Shown here piece after piece: positions 12,711 through 20,374 of a DNA stretch of 22,335 nucleotides. The stretch's first letter is position 1. The number at the start of each line of letters is the position of its first letter. The DNA comes from CAHJXF01 sp038240015 (GTDB lineage Bacteria; Pseudomonadota; Gammaproteobacteria; Burkholderiales; Burkholderiaceae_D). A model generated the notes under the pieces. The model saw only the letters and a program-made list of their open reading frames with translations, was not told the DNA's origin and made no database searches. The position numbers and the translations under genes were made by a program. The DNA lies in the NCBI GenBank assembly GCA_038240015.1, contig JBBSEF010000049.1, positions 1-22,335 of the forward strand. Direction: 5' to 3'.

Positions 12711-14452
12711 GCACCTCGCGCACGTCGGCACTGCGGCGTCTGAAGACCGACATCCTGATCCTCGGCTCGGGCGGCGCGGGTCTCTTCGCGGCGCTGCACG
12801 CGCATCAGGCCGCACCCGAGTTGTCGATCACGATCGCGGTCAAAGGGCTGCTCGGCAAATGCGGCTGCACGCGCATGGTCCAGGGCGGCTACAACGTCGC
12901 GCTGGCCGAAGGCGACTCGGTCGAGCGCCACTTCATGGACACCATCGAAGGCGGCAAGTGGCTGTCCGATCAGAACCTCGCGTGGACGCTGGTGACCAAG
13001 GCCATCGATCGCGTGCGCGAACTCGAGAACGAACTCGGCTGCTTCTTCGATCGCAACCCCGACGGCACCATCCATCAGAAAGCGTTCGCCGGTCAGACCT
13101 TCGACCGCACCGTGCACAAGGGCGACCTGACCGGCATCGAGATCGTCAATCGTCTTGCCGAACAGGTGTGGGCGCGCGGCATCGCTCGGCTCGAAGAGCA
13201 TCGCGCGATCGAACTCGTCAAGACGTCCGATGACGGCGCGCTCGCGGGTGTGCTGATGATCGATATGCGCGATGGCGGCTTCGTCTTCGTCGAGGCCAAG
13301 GCCGTGCTGCTCGGCACCGGCGGCGGCCCGACCATGTACAAGTACCACACGCCGTCGGGCGACAAGAGTTGCGACGGCATGGCGATGGCGTTGCGCGCGG
13401 GACTCGCGCTGCGCGACATGGAGATGGTGCAATTCCATCCGACCGGGCTGCTCGCGGGAACCGGTACGCGCATGACCGGCACCGTGCTCGAAGAAGGGTT
13501 GCGCGGCGCGGGCGGCCATCTGCTGAACGGCGACCAGCAACGCTTCATGCGCAACTACGACGCGCGCGAGGAACGCGCCACGCGCGACATCGTCTCGCGC
13601 GGAATTTTTTCCGAGATGCGCGCGGGTCGCACGTCGCCGAATGGCGGGGTGTACATCAGCATGGCGCATCTGGGCGCGGACAAAGTGCGTGCGCAATTCA
13701 AGGGCATGGTCGAGCGCTGCGTCGATTGCGGGTTCGATCTCGCAAGGGGCCTCGTCGAAGTGGTGCCGACAGCGCATTACATGATGGGCGGCGTGGTGTT
13801 CCAACCCGACTGCACGACGTCGCTTCCCGGCCTCTTCGCTGCGGGCGAAGACACGGGCGGCGTGCATGGCGCGAATCGCCTGGGAGGCAACGGCGTCGCG
13901 AATTCGACGGTGTTCGGCGGCATTGCCGGCGACAGCATGGCGGCGTGGGTGCGAGGTCATCCCACGCATTGCACGGCCGACGAGAACGCGATCGAGCAAA
14001 GCATCGCGCGGCACGAGGCGCCGTTCTTCAAGCCGCCGGGCGACCTCGAAGCGATTCGCGAAGGCTTGTTCGATTGCATGTGGGACGACGTCGGCGTTCT
14101 TCGCGATGCATCGGGGTTGCAACGCGCACAGCAGCGGCTCATCGAACTCGATAGCCAGTTGTCGCTCATCGGCGTGGCCGACGAGGACCGCGCGTTCAAT
14201 CTGACCTGGCACGACTGGATCAATCTGAAGAGCCTGATTGCCGTCAGCCAGGTCATCACCAGCGCGGCACTCGCGCGCGAAGATTCGCGCGGCGCGCATT
14301 TTCGTGAAGACTTTCCACAGACCGATGCGCTGGAGAACTCGAACTACATCGTCGTTCGACAAGGAGCCGATGGACTGATGCTCGCGCGCGAGCCCGTGAA
14401 GTTCACGCGTGTGGCGCCGGGGCAGACGATCTTGCAGACGACAACCGTTTGA
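12707..14452 (+). CDS. SDH/fumarate reductase-type flavoprotein subunit without the flavinylation histidine
   Basis: About 581 residues. The FAD-binding fold opens with DILILGSGGAGLFAA (15-29). Catalytic positions of SdhA/FrdA are recognisable: HPTG (244-247), RATRDIVSR with the proton-transfer Arg293, PTAHYMMGG with His357, and HGANRLGGNG with Arg391. Two differences stand out. The histidine that carries covalent FAD in SdhA (SHT...AQGG) is Cys54 here (GCTRMVQGG). The segment between HPTG and the EGxRGxGG motif is about six residues longer, with Glu262 where SdhA has a substrate-binding Thr. Start is taken as TTG 12707, which overlaps the hydratase stop codon (TTGA); no ATG fits. It is the last gene of the operon and lies apart from its iron-sulfur and anchor genes. 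I infer oxidation of a succinate analogue; a fumarate reductase role is an alternative. Confidence 0.88.
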   Translation: MSTSRTSALRRLKTDILILGSGGAGLFAALHAHQAAPELSITIAVKGLLGKCGCTRMVQGGYNVALAEGDSVERHFMDTIEGGKWLSDQNLAWTLVTKAIDRVRELENELGCFFDRNPDGTIHQKAFAGQTFDRTVHKGDLTGIEIVNRLAEQVWARGIARLEEHRAIELVKTSDDGALAGVLMIDMRDGGFVFVEAKAVLLGTGGGPTMYKYHTPSGDKSCDGMAMALRAGLALRDMEMVQFHPTGLLAGTGTRMTGTVLEEGLRGAGGHLLNGDQQRFMRNYDAREERATRDIVSRGIFSEMRAGRTSPNGGVYISMAHLGADKVRAQFKGMVERCVDCGFDLARGLVEVVPTAHYMMGGVVFQPDCTTSLPGLFAAGEDTGGVHGANRLGGNGVANSTVFGGIAGDSMAAWVRGHPTHCTADENAIEQSIARHEAPFFKPPGDLEAIREGLFDCMWDDVGVLRDASGLQRAQQRLIELDSQLSLIGVADEDRAFNLTWHDWINLKSLIAVSQVITSAALAREDSRGAHFREDFPQTDALENSNYIVVRQGADGLMLAREPVKFTRVAPGQTILQTTTV

Positions 14453-14461
14453 TGCACTCCG

Positions 14462-15220
14462 CTATACCCCGACCACCCCCCGCCACACCAACCCCGCGCC
14501 GCCGACGATCAGCACCGCCCATACGACCTGGACCACTCGATGCTGCGGTAATCGATGATGCAGCCGATTGCCCAGATAAAGGCCGATCAATGCGCACGGC
14601 AACAACAGCAACGCGAGCGGCAAGATCAGCGGTTGCGCATACAGTCCTGCGCCGGTAAACAGCACGAGGCGCACTAATGCAGCGACGAAAATCAACCCGC
14701 TGATAGTCGCGCGCAATATCGTCTTGTCGAACAGACGTCGCGCGAGATAGATCGTGTAGATCGGACCGCCGGTTCCGAAGAGCGCGGTGAAGACGCCTCC
14801 GAGCGTGCCGAAGAGTCCGGCCCATCGCGAGGACATCGGCCTCACCTCGGGTCGCATCGCCAGGCTATACGCGGAGTACGTCAACACGAATGTGCCCAGC
14901 AGCAGGATCAGCGCGCGCTCGGGTACTTTCACCAGCAAGGTCACGCCGAGCAGCATGCCCAGCAACATGAACGGCAGCAGACGCTTTACTTCGCTGCGAT
15001 CGATCACCTTCCGGTTGCGCAGCCCCATCAAGAGGCCGACGCACAGATCGAAGATCAGCATCAATGGAACCGCGGTGCGCAACGGAATCACTTGCACGAG
15101 CAGCGGCAGCGCCGTGATCGACGAGCCGAAGCCGGTCAGGCCATAGACGATGTAGGCCGTGATGATGATCAATGAGGCTGCCGCAAGTGTGGTCGCCGGC
15201 AACTGCGCCCATTCGAGCAT
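14462..15220 (-). CDS. TauE/SafE-family membrane protein, probable sulfite exporter
   Basis: The 252-residue protein is almost entirely hydrophobic, with about eight membrane segments in the two-repeat TauE/SafE pattern (AYIVYGLTGFGSSITALPLL near the N-terminus; GTLGGVFTALFGTGGPIYTIYL in the second half; both contain the family's G-F/T-G-x-x motifs). Members export sulfite or sulfonates and often sit in sulfonate-degradation clusters. ATG 15220 overlaps the permease stop (TGATG). The gene is convergent with the flavoprotein gene, leaving only nine bases between the two stop codons. A much longer open frame upstream runs antisense-like through the permease and is not used. Sulfite export after SuyAB cleavage is the natural role, by context. 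Confidence 0.82.
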   Translation of the reverse strand: MLEWAQLPATTLAAASLIIITAYIVYGLTGFGSSITALPLLVQVIPLRTAVPLMLIFDLCVGLLMGLRNRKVIDRSEVKRLLPFMLLGMLLGVTLLVKVPERALILLLGTFVLTYSAYSLAMRPEVRPMSSRWAGLFGTLGGVFTALFGTGGPIYTIYLARRLFDKTILRATISGLIFVAALVRLVLFTGAGLYAQPLILPLALLLLPCALIGLYLGNRLHHRLPQHRVVQVVWAVLIVGGAGLVWRGVVGV

Positions 15221-16098
15221 CAATTCTGCATGCCCCACTTGCGCACGGTGCGTTGCTCGATCACGCGAAAGATCAGGTTTTCGACGAAGAGCCCAATCAG
15301 GATCACCGTGAACAATCCGGCGAAGACATTCGGGATCTCGAGTTGATTCTTGTTTTCGTAGATGAACCAGCCGAGGCCGCCCGATCCGGAGCTCACGCCG
15401 AACACCAGCTCGGACGCGATCAAGGTGCGCCACGCAAACGCCCAACCGATTTTCAGCCCGGTGAGGATGCTGGGGAATGCGGCCGGCACGAGGATCTTCG
15501 TTACGTAGGCAAAGCCGCGCAGGCCGCAATTTTTTCCGACCATGCGCAGCGTCGGCGAGACCGCGAGAAATCCCGAGTGCGTGTTCAATGCGACCGACCA
15601 CAACACCGAATGCACGAGCACGAAGATCAGGCTGCCGCTGCCCAGACCGAACCAGATCAACGCGATCGGCAAGAGCGCGATCGCGGGCAATGGATTGAAC
15701 ATCGAGGTCAGCGTTTCGAGAAAGTCGGTGCCGATGCGGGACGCGATGCCGATCGCGGTGAGCAACGCGGCCAGAGTGATGCCCATGGCGTAGCCCCACA
15801 GCAGCGTCTTCATCGACGTCCACACCTTGAGGAGCAGCGTGCCGCTGACGATGCCTTCGTAGAACGCTTTGTTGGTCGCGATGAAAGTCGGAAACAGCAA
15901 TTCGTTGTTCAGGATGCGTGCGCCGATCTCCCAGATCAGCGCGAGCACCAGCAGGATCGCGACCTTGCGCAACGCGCCGATGTTGTAGAGCCGCTCGAAG
16001 CGCGACAGCGGTTTTTGAACGACGCCGAATGCGGACGACGCGATCGGTTCGCGATGGATCGCGGAACGTCGAATCAGGACCTCGTCCTTGTCAACCAT
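15220..16098 (-). CDS. ABC transporter permease, NitT/TauT (SsuC/TauC) family
   Basis: A 292-residue inner-membrane permease with about six helices. The coupling-helix region reads NCGLRGFAYVTKILVPAAFPSILTGLKIGWAFAWRTLIASEL (split across the EAA-like loop LVPAAFPSILTGLKIG), as in TauC/SsuC. Start ATG 16098 overlaps the ATPase gene by 8 bases; the frame extends further upstream but only into the ATPase coding region. It forms the membrane channel for the substrate delivered by the binding protein encoded two genes upstream. Substrates of this family include taurine, alkanesulfonates, nitrate and pyrimidine-related compounds. Confidence 0.9.
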   Translation of the reverse strand: MVDKDEVLIRRSAIHREPIASSAFGVVQKPLSRFERLYNIGALRKVAILLVLALIWEIGARILNNELLFPTFIATNKAFYEGIVSGTLLLKVWTSMKTLLWGYAMGITLAALLTAIGIASRIGTDFLETLTSMFNPLPAIALLPIALIWFGLGSGSLIFVLVHSVLWSVALNTHSGFLAVSPTLRMVGKNCGLRGFAYVTKILVPAAFPSILTGLKIGWAFAWRTLIASELVFGVSSGSGGLGWFIYENKNQLEIPNVFAGLFTVILIGLFVENLIFRVIEQRTVRKWGMQN

Positions 16099-16903
16099 GC
16101 GGCACCATGGTCTCGATCTCGGGCTCGGATTCGATTTCGTCGGCGAACAGCATGTCGTGAATCCGGCTTTCGAGTTCCTTGACCGCAAGCGGGTCGTCCG
16201 CATCGCGCGCGACACTGACCAACTCGGCCTTGACTTGACCAGGATGCGGCGACATCAGCAGGATGCGGCTGCCGCACTTGATCGCTTCGGGAATCGAGTG
16301 CGTGACGAACAGCACGGTGAAATGCGTGTCGTCCCACAGTTGCAGCAACTCATCCTGCATCTTGCGGCGCGTGAGCGCGTCCAGCGCGGCATAGGGCTCG
16401 TCCATCAACAGCACGTCGGGTTCCATCGCCATGCCCCTCGCAATCGCGACACGCTGCTTCATGCCGCCCGACAACAGGTGCGGATGATGATCGGCGAAAG
16501 GCGTGAGCTTCACCTTCTCGATGTACTGCATCGCTTTTTCTTCGGCGGCCTTGCCGCGAAGCTTGCCTGAGGCAAGTAACGGAAACATCACGTTGCCCTT
16601 GACCGTCTTCCACGGCAGCAACTGATCGAACTCCTGGAACACCATCATTCGATCGGGGCCGGGCCGCGTGATGACCTTGTCCTTCAGTCTGATCTCGCCC
16701 TCGGTCGGCGTGAGGTAGCCGCCGACGGCTTTCAGCAGCGTCGACTTGCCGCAGCCGGAAGGTCCGAGCAACACGTATCGATCGGAGCGATAGACCTGGA
16801 AGTCCACGCGATAGGTCGCGGTGACGAGATGCTCACGGGTCTTGTACTGCAGCGTGACTCCGCGGACATCGAGTAGCGGAGGCGGTGTGTCCGGGTCACT
16901 CAC
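16091..16903 (-). CDS. ABC transporter ATPase, NitT/TauT (SsuB/TauB) family
   Basis: The 270-residue ATPase has a full set of motifs: Walker A GPSGCGKST (47-55), Q-loop FQEFDQLLPW (89-98), signature LSGGMKQR (144-151), Walker B VLLMDEP (164-170) and the switch histidine in FVTHSIPEA. The start is GTG 16903, two bases after the stop codon of the binding-protein gene; longer open frames read into that gene and are rejected. It energises import by the permease encoded next. Confidence 0.92.
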   Translation of the reverse strand: MSDPDTPPPLLDVRGVTLQYKTREHLVTATYRVDFQVYRSDRYVLLGPSGCGKSTLLKAVGGYLTPTEGEIRLKDKVITRPGPDRMMVFQEFDQLLPWKTVKGNVMFPLLASGKLRGKAAEEKAMQYIEKVKLTPFADHHPHLLSGGMKQRVAIARGMAMEPDVLLMDEPYAALDALTRRKMQDELLQLWDDTHFTVLFVTHSIPEAIKCGSRILLMSPHPGQVKAELVSVARDADDPLAVKELESRIHDMLFADEIESEPEIETMVPHG

Positions 16904-16905
16904 GC

Positions 16906-17913
16906 TCAACTGCCGGGCCCGCTTTGCGCCTCGGGAAAGAACAGTTCCTTCCACGAGGCCGGCGTCGCCTTGATTGCGCCGATCTTGTTCATGAAGCTCA
17001 CGTATTTGAGAATGTTCTGCGGCGTGGTCGTGAATACGACTTCGGGGTCGTTGAGCATTTTCAGAATCGCCGCGTGCGACGCCTTGTCCTTCGAGATGCG
17101 CAGATAGGCATCGGCCGCCGCGCTCTTGTCCTTGTTGATCTGCGCGGTGGCCTCGGCCAATGCCTTCAAGAACGCGCCATAGACCTTCGGGTTCTCGCTG
17201 CGAAACTTCGACGTCGTCCACACCAGATTGAATGTGGCCGGGCCGCCCAGCACCTCGTATGAGTTGACCAGCGTGTGCATCCCCGGATTTTCGAGTTCGT
17301 AATACTGGAAGGGCGGTGAGCCGAAATGTCCGGTGACTTCGCTGTTGGCCGAGAGCATCGCGGTCATCGCGTCGGGGTGGCTCATCGTGACGGTGAGCGG
17401 GTCGAGCTTGTTTTGCTGACCTTCGCCGAACGCCTTCTCGGCCGCCATCTGCAAGGTCACCGCCTGGATCGAAACCTTGACCGCCGGCAGGCCGATCCGG
17501 TCGCGCTCGGTGAGGTCTTTCAACGATTTAACGTTCGGGTTGCGGGTTACGAGATAAAGCGGCATCGAGTTCAACGCGGCCGCCGCCTTGATGTCGTAAT
17601 TGCCGCGCGTCTTGGCCCACAACGTGATCAGCGGCGCGACGCCCCCGGTGGCGAAGTGCAGGCTGTTCGATAGCAGCGCATCGTTCATCACGTTGCCGCC
17701 CGCGAACTTGGACCACGACACTTGAAGTGCGGGTATGCCGGCCTCCTTCGCGTATTTCTCGATCAGCTTCTGATCTTCCATGATCATCAGCGGGAGATAG
17801 CTGATGCCATACTGTTCTGCGACCTTGAGTTCAGTGACTTCTGCGCGAGCCGGGCCCGCCGCAAGGAGTGATGCGGCAGCCATCGCTGCCGCCAGGAGGG
17901 GTTTGAGCGCCAT
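16906..17913 (-). CDS. Periplasmic substrate-binding protein, NitT/TauT (SsuA/TauA) family
   Basis: The 335-residue protein has a Sec signal peptide (MALKPLLAAAMAAASLLAAGPARA, cleavage near residue 24). The mature region shows the NMT1/THI5-like two-lobe binding fold: LKVAEQYGISYLPLMI, the segment WSKFAGGNVMNDALLSNSLH and ATGGVAPLITLW. Such proteins bind sulfonates, nitrate, bicarbonate, thiamine precursors or aromatic acids. The ligand is not readable from sequence, but the TauE-like gene in the same operon favours a sulfonate. GAGGAA precedes ATG 17913. It is the first gene of a tight four-gene unit (2-bp gap, 8-bp overlap, 1-bp overlap). Confidence 0.9.
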   Translation of the reverse strand: MALKPLLAAAMAAASLLAAGPARAEVTELKVAEQYGISYLPLMIMEDQKLIEKYAKEAGIPALQVSWSKFAGGNVMNDALLSNSLHFATGGVAPLITLWAKTRGNYDIKAAAALNSMPLYLVTRNPNVKSLKDLTERDRIGLPAVKVSIQAVTLQMAAEKAFGEGQQNKLDPLTVTMSHPDAMTAMLSANSEVTGHFGSPPFQYYELENPGMHTLVNSYEVLGGPATFNLVWTTSKFRSENPKVYGAFLKALAEATAQINKDKSAAADAYLRISKDKASHAAILKMLNDPEVVFTTTPQNILKYVSFMNKIGAIKATPASWKELFFPEAQSGPGS

Positions 17914-18000
17914 GCTGATTTCCTCGAAAGTGCGTTGAATGAAGCTGCGAAGTTGCAGCGCATTCTGCCCGATCCGAGGCCGCTTCCGGAAGACGGGAAA

Positions 18001-18012
18001 GCCCTAGAGGGC
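18001..18012 (-). terminator. Weak candidate terminator between the MFS and binding-protein genes
   Basis: On the minus strand GCCCTCTAGGGC is followed by TTT, 20 bases after the MFS stop codon. The stem is only 4-5 bp, so termination would be partial. A second hairpin (GCTGC/GCAGC, 17944-17959) lies in the same 119-base gap. No convincing promoter for the transporter genes was seen there. Confidence 0.3.
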
Positions 18013-18032
18013 GTCCCGCACAAGCCCGGTGT

Positions 18033-19352
18033 TCAAGCCAGCTTCTTCCTCGGAATGAAGGCCACGATCAGCAAAAGCGCCACGGCTTCGACGATCGCAA
18101 CCGTGTAGAGCCCTCCGGTGAAATTCCCGGTGCGCGTCTTGATGACGCCAAGAAACCAGGGCGCGCCGAAGCCTGCCAGATTGGCGATCGAATTGATGAG
18201 CGCGATGCCGCACGCAGCCGCTGCGCCGGAAAGGAACAGGTTCGGCAATTGCCAGAACACCGGTATGGCGCTCATCGTCCCCACGATCGCAAGGGCCAAC
18301 GCCGGCAGCGCAAGCGCGGGAACATTGCCGACCGTCGCGACCGCGGTGATGCCTATCGCGCCGAGGAGAGCGGCGATGCCGCAGTGCAGACGCTCTTCCT
18401 TCGCATGATCCGAATGCCGGCCATTGAGGATCATGCCGGCGGCGCCGCACAGATAGATCGCCGCCATGATCCAGCCGATGGTTTGCGGGGACGTGAACCC
18501 CAGCCCCTTGACAAGCGTGGGCGCGAAGAACGTGAGCGACGAGTTGGCGGCGACGATGCAGAAGTAGACCAGCACGAGCAGCCATAGCTTGGGATCCTTT
18601 AGCGACGCGAGCACGCCATGCTCGCGATCGCCCAGATGCTGCTGGTCGCGATCGAGTTCTTGCCGCACCACGCGCTTTTCTTCGGCGGAAAGCCAGGTCG
18701 CGACCTCGGGCTTGTCGGTCAGGTAGAACCAGGTCACGAAGCCCATGACGATCGAGGGAATTCCTTCGAGCAGGAAGACCCATTGCCATCCCGCCCACGC
18801 GTTGACCATGTTCATGTTCGCCATGATCCAGCCGGCCAGCGGCCCGCCGATCACGCCGGCGAGCGCGGAAGCCGACATGAATATTCCGAATGCGCGCGCG
18901 CGGCGCACCGTCGGATACCAGAACGTGAGATAGAGAATGATGCCGGGGTAGAAGCCGGCCTCGAACACCCCGAGCATGAAGCGCACCACGTAGAACTCGG
19001 TCGGCGTGGTCACGAACATCTGCAGGATGCAGGCGATGCCCCAGCAGATCGTGATGCGCATGATGGTTTTTCTCGCGCCGATCTTCTGCAGCAGGAGATT
19101 GCTCGGGACCTCGAAGAAGAAGTAGCCCAGAAAGAAGATGCCCGCGCCCAGGCCATAGACCGCTTCGCTGAACTTGAGGTCGTCGAGCATCGTGAGCTTC
19201 GCGTAGCCGATGTTGACGCGATCGAGCCAGGCAAGGACCCACAGGAAGGCGAGAAAGGGAAGCAGCCGCCACGAGATTTTCGAGTACAAGGCGTCGACGG
19301 TCGGACTCGACGAGGGCACTTCCAGCGGATGGGCGGCGACGGAGTTGTTCAT
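18033..19352 (-). CDS. MFS transporter, anion:cation symporter (ACS) family
   Basis: A 439-residue protein with about 12 membrane segments. The N-terminal WVLAWLDRVNIGYAKLTML and the loop GVFEAGFYPGIILYLTFWYP are hallmarks of the ACS family (phthalate, tartrate, glucarate and similar organic anions, also allantoate-type permeases). ATG 19352 has AGGAGA at good spacing; the open frame upstream to 19478 lacks family similarity. It follows the hydroxyisourate hydrolase gene by 95 bases on the same strand and precedes the ABC transporter. By context it may carry a purine breakdown product or the organic anion of the neighbouring operon; the substrate is not known. Confidence 0.88.
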   Translation of the reverse strand: MNNSVAAHPLEVPSSSPTVDALYSKISWRLLPFLAFLWVLAWLDRVNIGYAKLTMLDDLKFSEAVYGLGAGIFFLGYFFFEVPSNLLLQKIGARKTIMRITICWGIACILQMFVTTPTEFYVVRFMLGVFEAGFYPGIILYLTFWYPTVRRARAFGIFMSASALAGVIGGPLAGWIMANMNMVNAWAGWQWVFLLEGIPSIVMGFVTWFYLTDKPEVATWLSAEEKRVVRQELDRDQQHLGDREHGVLASLKDPKLWLLVLVYFCIVAANSSLTFFAPTLVKGLGFTSPQTIGWIMAAIYLCGAAGMILNGRHSDHAKEERLHCGIAALLGAIGITAVATVGNVPALALPALALAIVGTMSAIPVFWQLPNLFLSGAAAACGIALINSIANLAGFGAPWFLGVIKTRTGNFTGGLYTVAIVEAVALLLIVAFIPRKKLA

Positions 19353-19447
19353 GGCAGTTCTCCTGACGGGCCAGTGGATGCCCGAGCTCGAGGTCAGAGG
19401 CGCCGCACCCATGCTTCGAGCGCGGCCGGCAGCGTCTTGCTGGGTAT

Positions 19448-19801
19448 TCAACTGCCTCGATAAGTCGCGCAGCTCCACGCCGACGCGAGCATCGGGACGT
19501 GATAGTGCTGCGTGGCGTCGAACACCGAAAAGCGCACCGGAACTCTCTCGAGGAAGGGCGGATCGGGGAACTTCATTCCCTGGCGCGTGAAATATTCATC
19601 GACGTGGAACATCAATTCGTACTGGCCCACCCTGGTGTCTTCGGGCTTCTGGATCATCTCGTCGGTGCGGCCGTCGGCGTTGGTGCGCACGCTCTTCACG
19701 AGCCGCCAGGTTTCGCCTTCGAGGACCGAGAAGTCGATGCGCATGCCGACGCCCGGTTTTCCGGTGACGGTATCGAGGACGTGCGTCGTGATGCCGGCCA
19801 T
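19448..19801 (-). CDS. uraH: 5-hydroxyisourate hydrolase, cytosolic copy
   Basis: The 117-residue protein has the transthyretin-like fold and all hallmark residues of HIUase: THVLDT with His7, NADGRTD with Arg45, YHVP with His101 and the C-terminal tetrapeptide YRGS. It hydrolyses 5-hydroxyisourate, the product of urate oxidase, to OHCU. The usual SP pair in the last strand is altered (LASAWSCATYRGS). No signal peptide is present. AGGAGGAG is a very strong ribosome binding site before ATG 19801. It lies 60 bases after the Tat-exported paralogue. Confidence 0.95.
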   Translation of the reverse strand: MAGITTHVLDTVTGKPGVGMRIDFSVLEGETWRLVKSVRTNADGRTDEMIQKPEDTRVGQYELMFHVDEYFTRQGMKFPDPPFLERVPVRFSVFDATQHYHVPMLASAWSCATYRGS

Positions 19802-19861
19802 GATTTTCTCCTCCTGAATCGGCGCTGCGCCGAGAATGCGAATGCGATCGTGCGAACGAAT

Positions 19862-20374
19862 TCAACTGCCGCGGTAGTACGCGTAGCTCCACGGTCCGAA
19901 CAACACGGCGATGTGATAGCGCTCGGCGGCGTCGGCAATGCCGAACCGCAACGGCACGCGCGTGAGGAACATCGGCGTGGGCAATTTGGTTCCGAGCGCT
20001 GCGTAGTACTCGTCGACGTGCATCACGAGTTCATAGCGTCCCGGCTTGAATGTCGGTCCTTCAAAGACCGACCCATCCGAACGTCCGTTGGTCGCGGTGT
20101 TGAACGATTTGACGGGCCGATAGCTGCCGCCTTCGAGCATCGCGACATCGACCTTCAGCGTTCCGATGGTTGCGCCATGAAAGGTGTCGATGCCATGAAA
20201 CGTCAGGCGTCCCGGGGGCATCGCTGCGGCGGCGGGCACGATCGGCCGCGCGGGGTCCTGCGCGAGCAGCACGGAGCCGCCCGGCGCCGCCGCGCGCGCG
20301 GGCATCGCCGCCGCGGCGGACCAAGCCGCGCCCACGGCGAGAAATTTCCTGCGGTCCAGCCGCTGCGTATTCAT
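19862..20374 (-). CDS. Tat-exported 5-hydroxyisourate hydrolase paralogue
   Basis: The 170-residue protein begins with a twin-arginine signal (DRRKFLAVGAAWSAAAAMPARA, residues 7-28) and then a linker of about 30 residues before a HIUase domain. Catalytic positions match: FHGIDT with His60, TNGRSD with Arg98, RYHIAV with His154 and the final YRGS (167-170). The first signature is changed compared with the neighbouring cytosolic copy (THVLDT to FHGIDTFHG). The protein should act in the periplasm or be tethered at the membrane. ATG 20374 overlaps the stop codon of the OHCU decarboxylase gene (ATGA), with GAGGAG 7 nt upstream, so a longer open frame reaching 21070 is not used. Activity on hydroxyisourate is likely but unproven. 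Confidence 0.88.
   Translation of the reverse strand: MNTQRLDRRKFLAVGAAWSAAAAMPARAAAPGGSVLLAQDPARPIVPAAAAMPPGRLTFHGIDTFHGATIGTLKVDVAMLEGGSYRPVKSFNTATNGRSDGSVFEGPTFKPGRYELVMHVDEYYAALGTKLPTPMFLTRVPLRFGIADAAERYHIAVLFGPWSYAYYRGS

Noticed and set aside
11076..12815. 579-codon minus-strand open frame opposite the hydratase genes
   Set aside because: The composition is rich in Arg, Asp, His and Ala as in GC-driven shadow frames, and the plus-strand hydratase subunits are certain.
12626..14362. 578-codon minus-strand open frame opposite the flavoprotein gene
   Set aside because: Shadow of the flavoprotein coding sequence; no domain, no ribosome binding site.
9577..14452. Ordinary TCA-cycle succinate dehydrogenase and fumarase
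   Set aside because: Gene order, placement inside a sulfolactate operon, the missing flavinylation histidine and altered fumarase motifs argue against housekeeping enzymes, although the rest of the genome was not available to prove it.
15221..15823. Upstream extension of the TauE-like frame (453 codons in total)
   Set aside because: The extension lies wholly within the permease gene in another frame; the real ATG at 15220 overlaps the permease stop codon and starts the first membrane helix.
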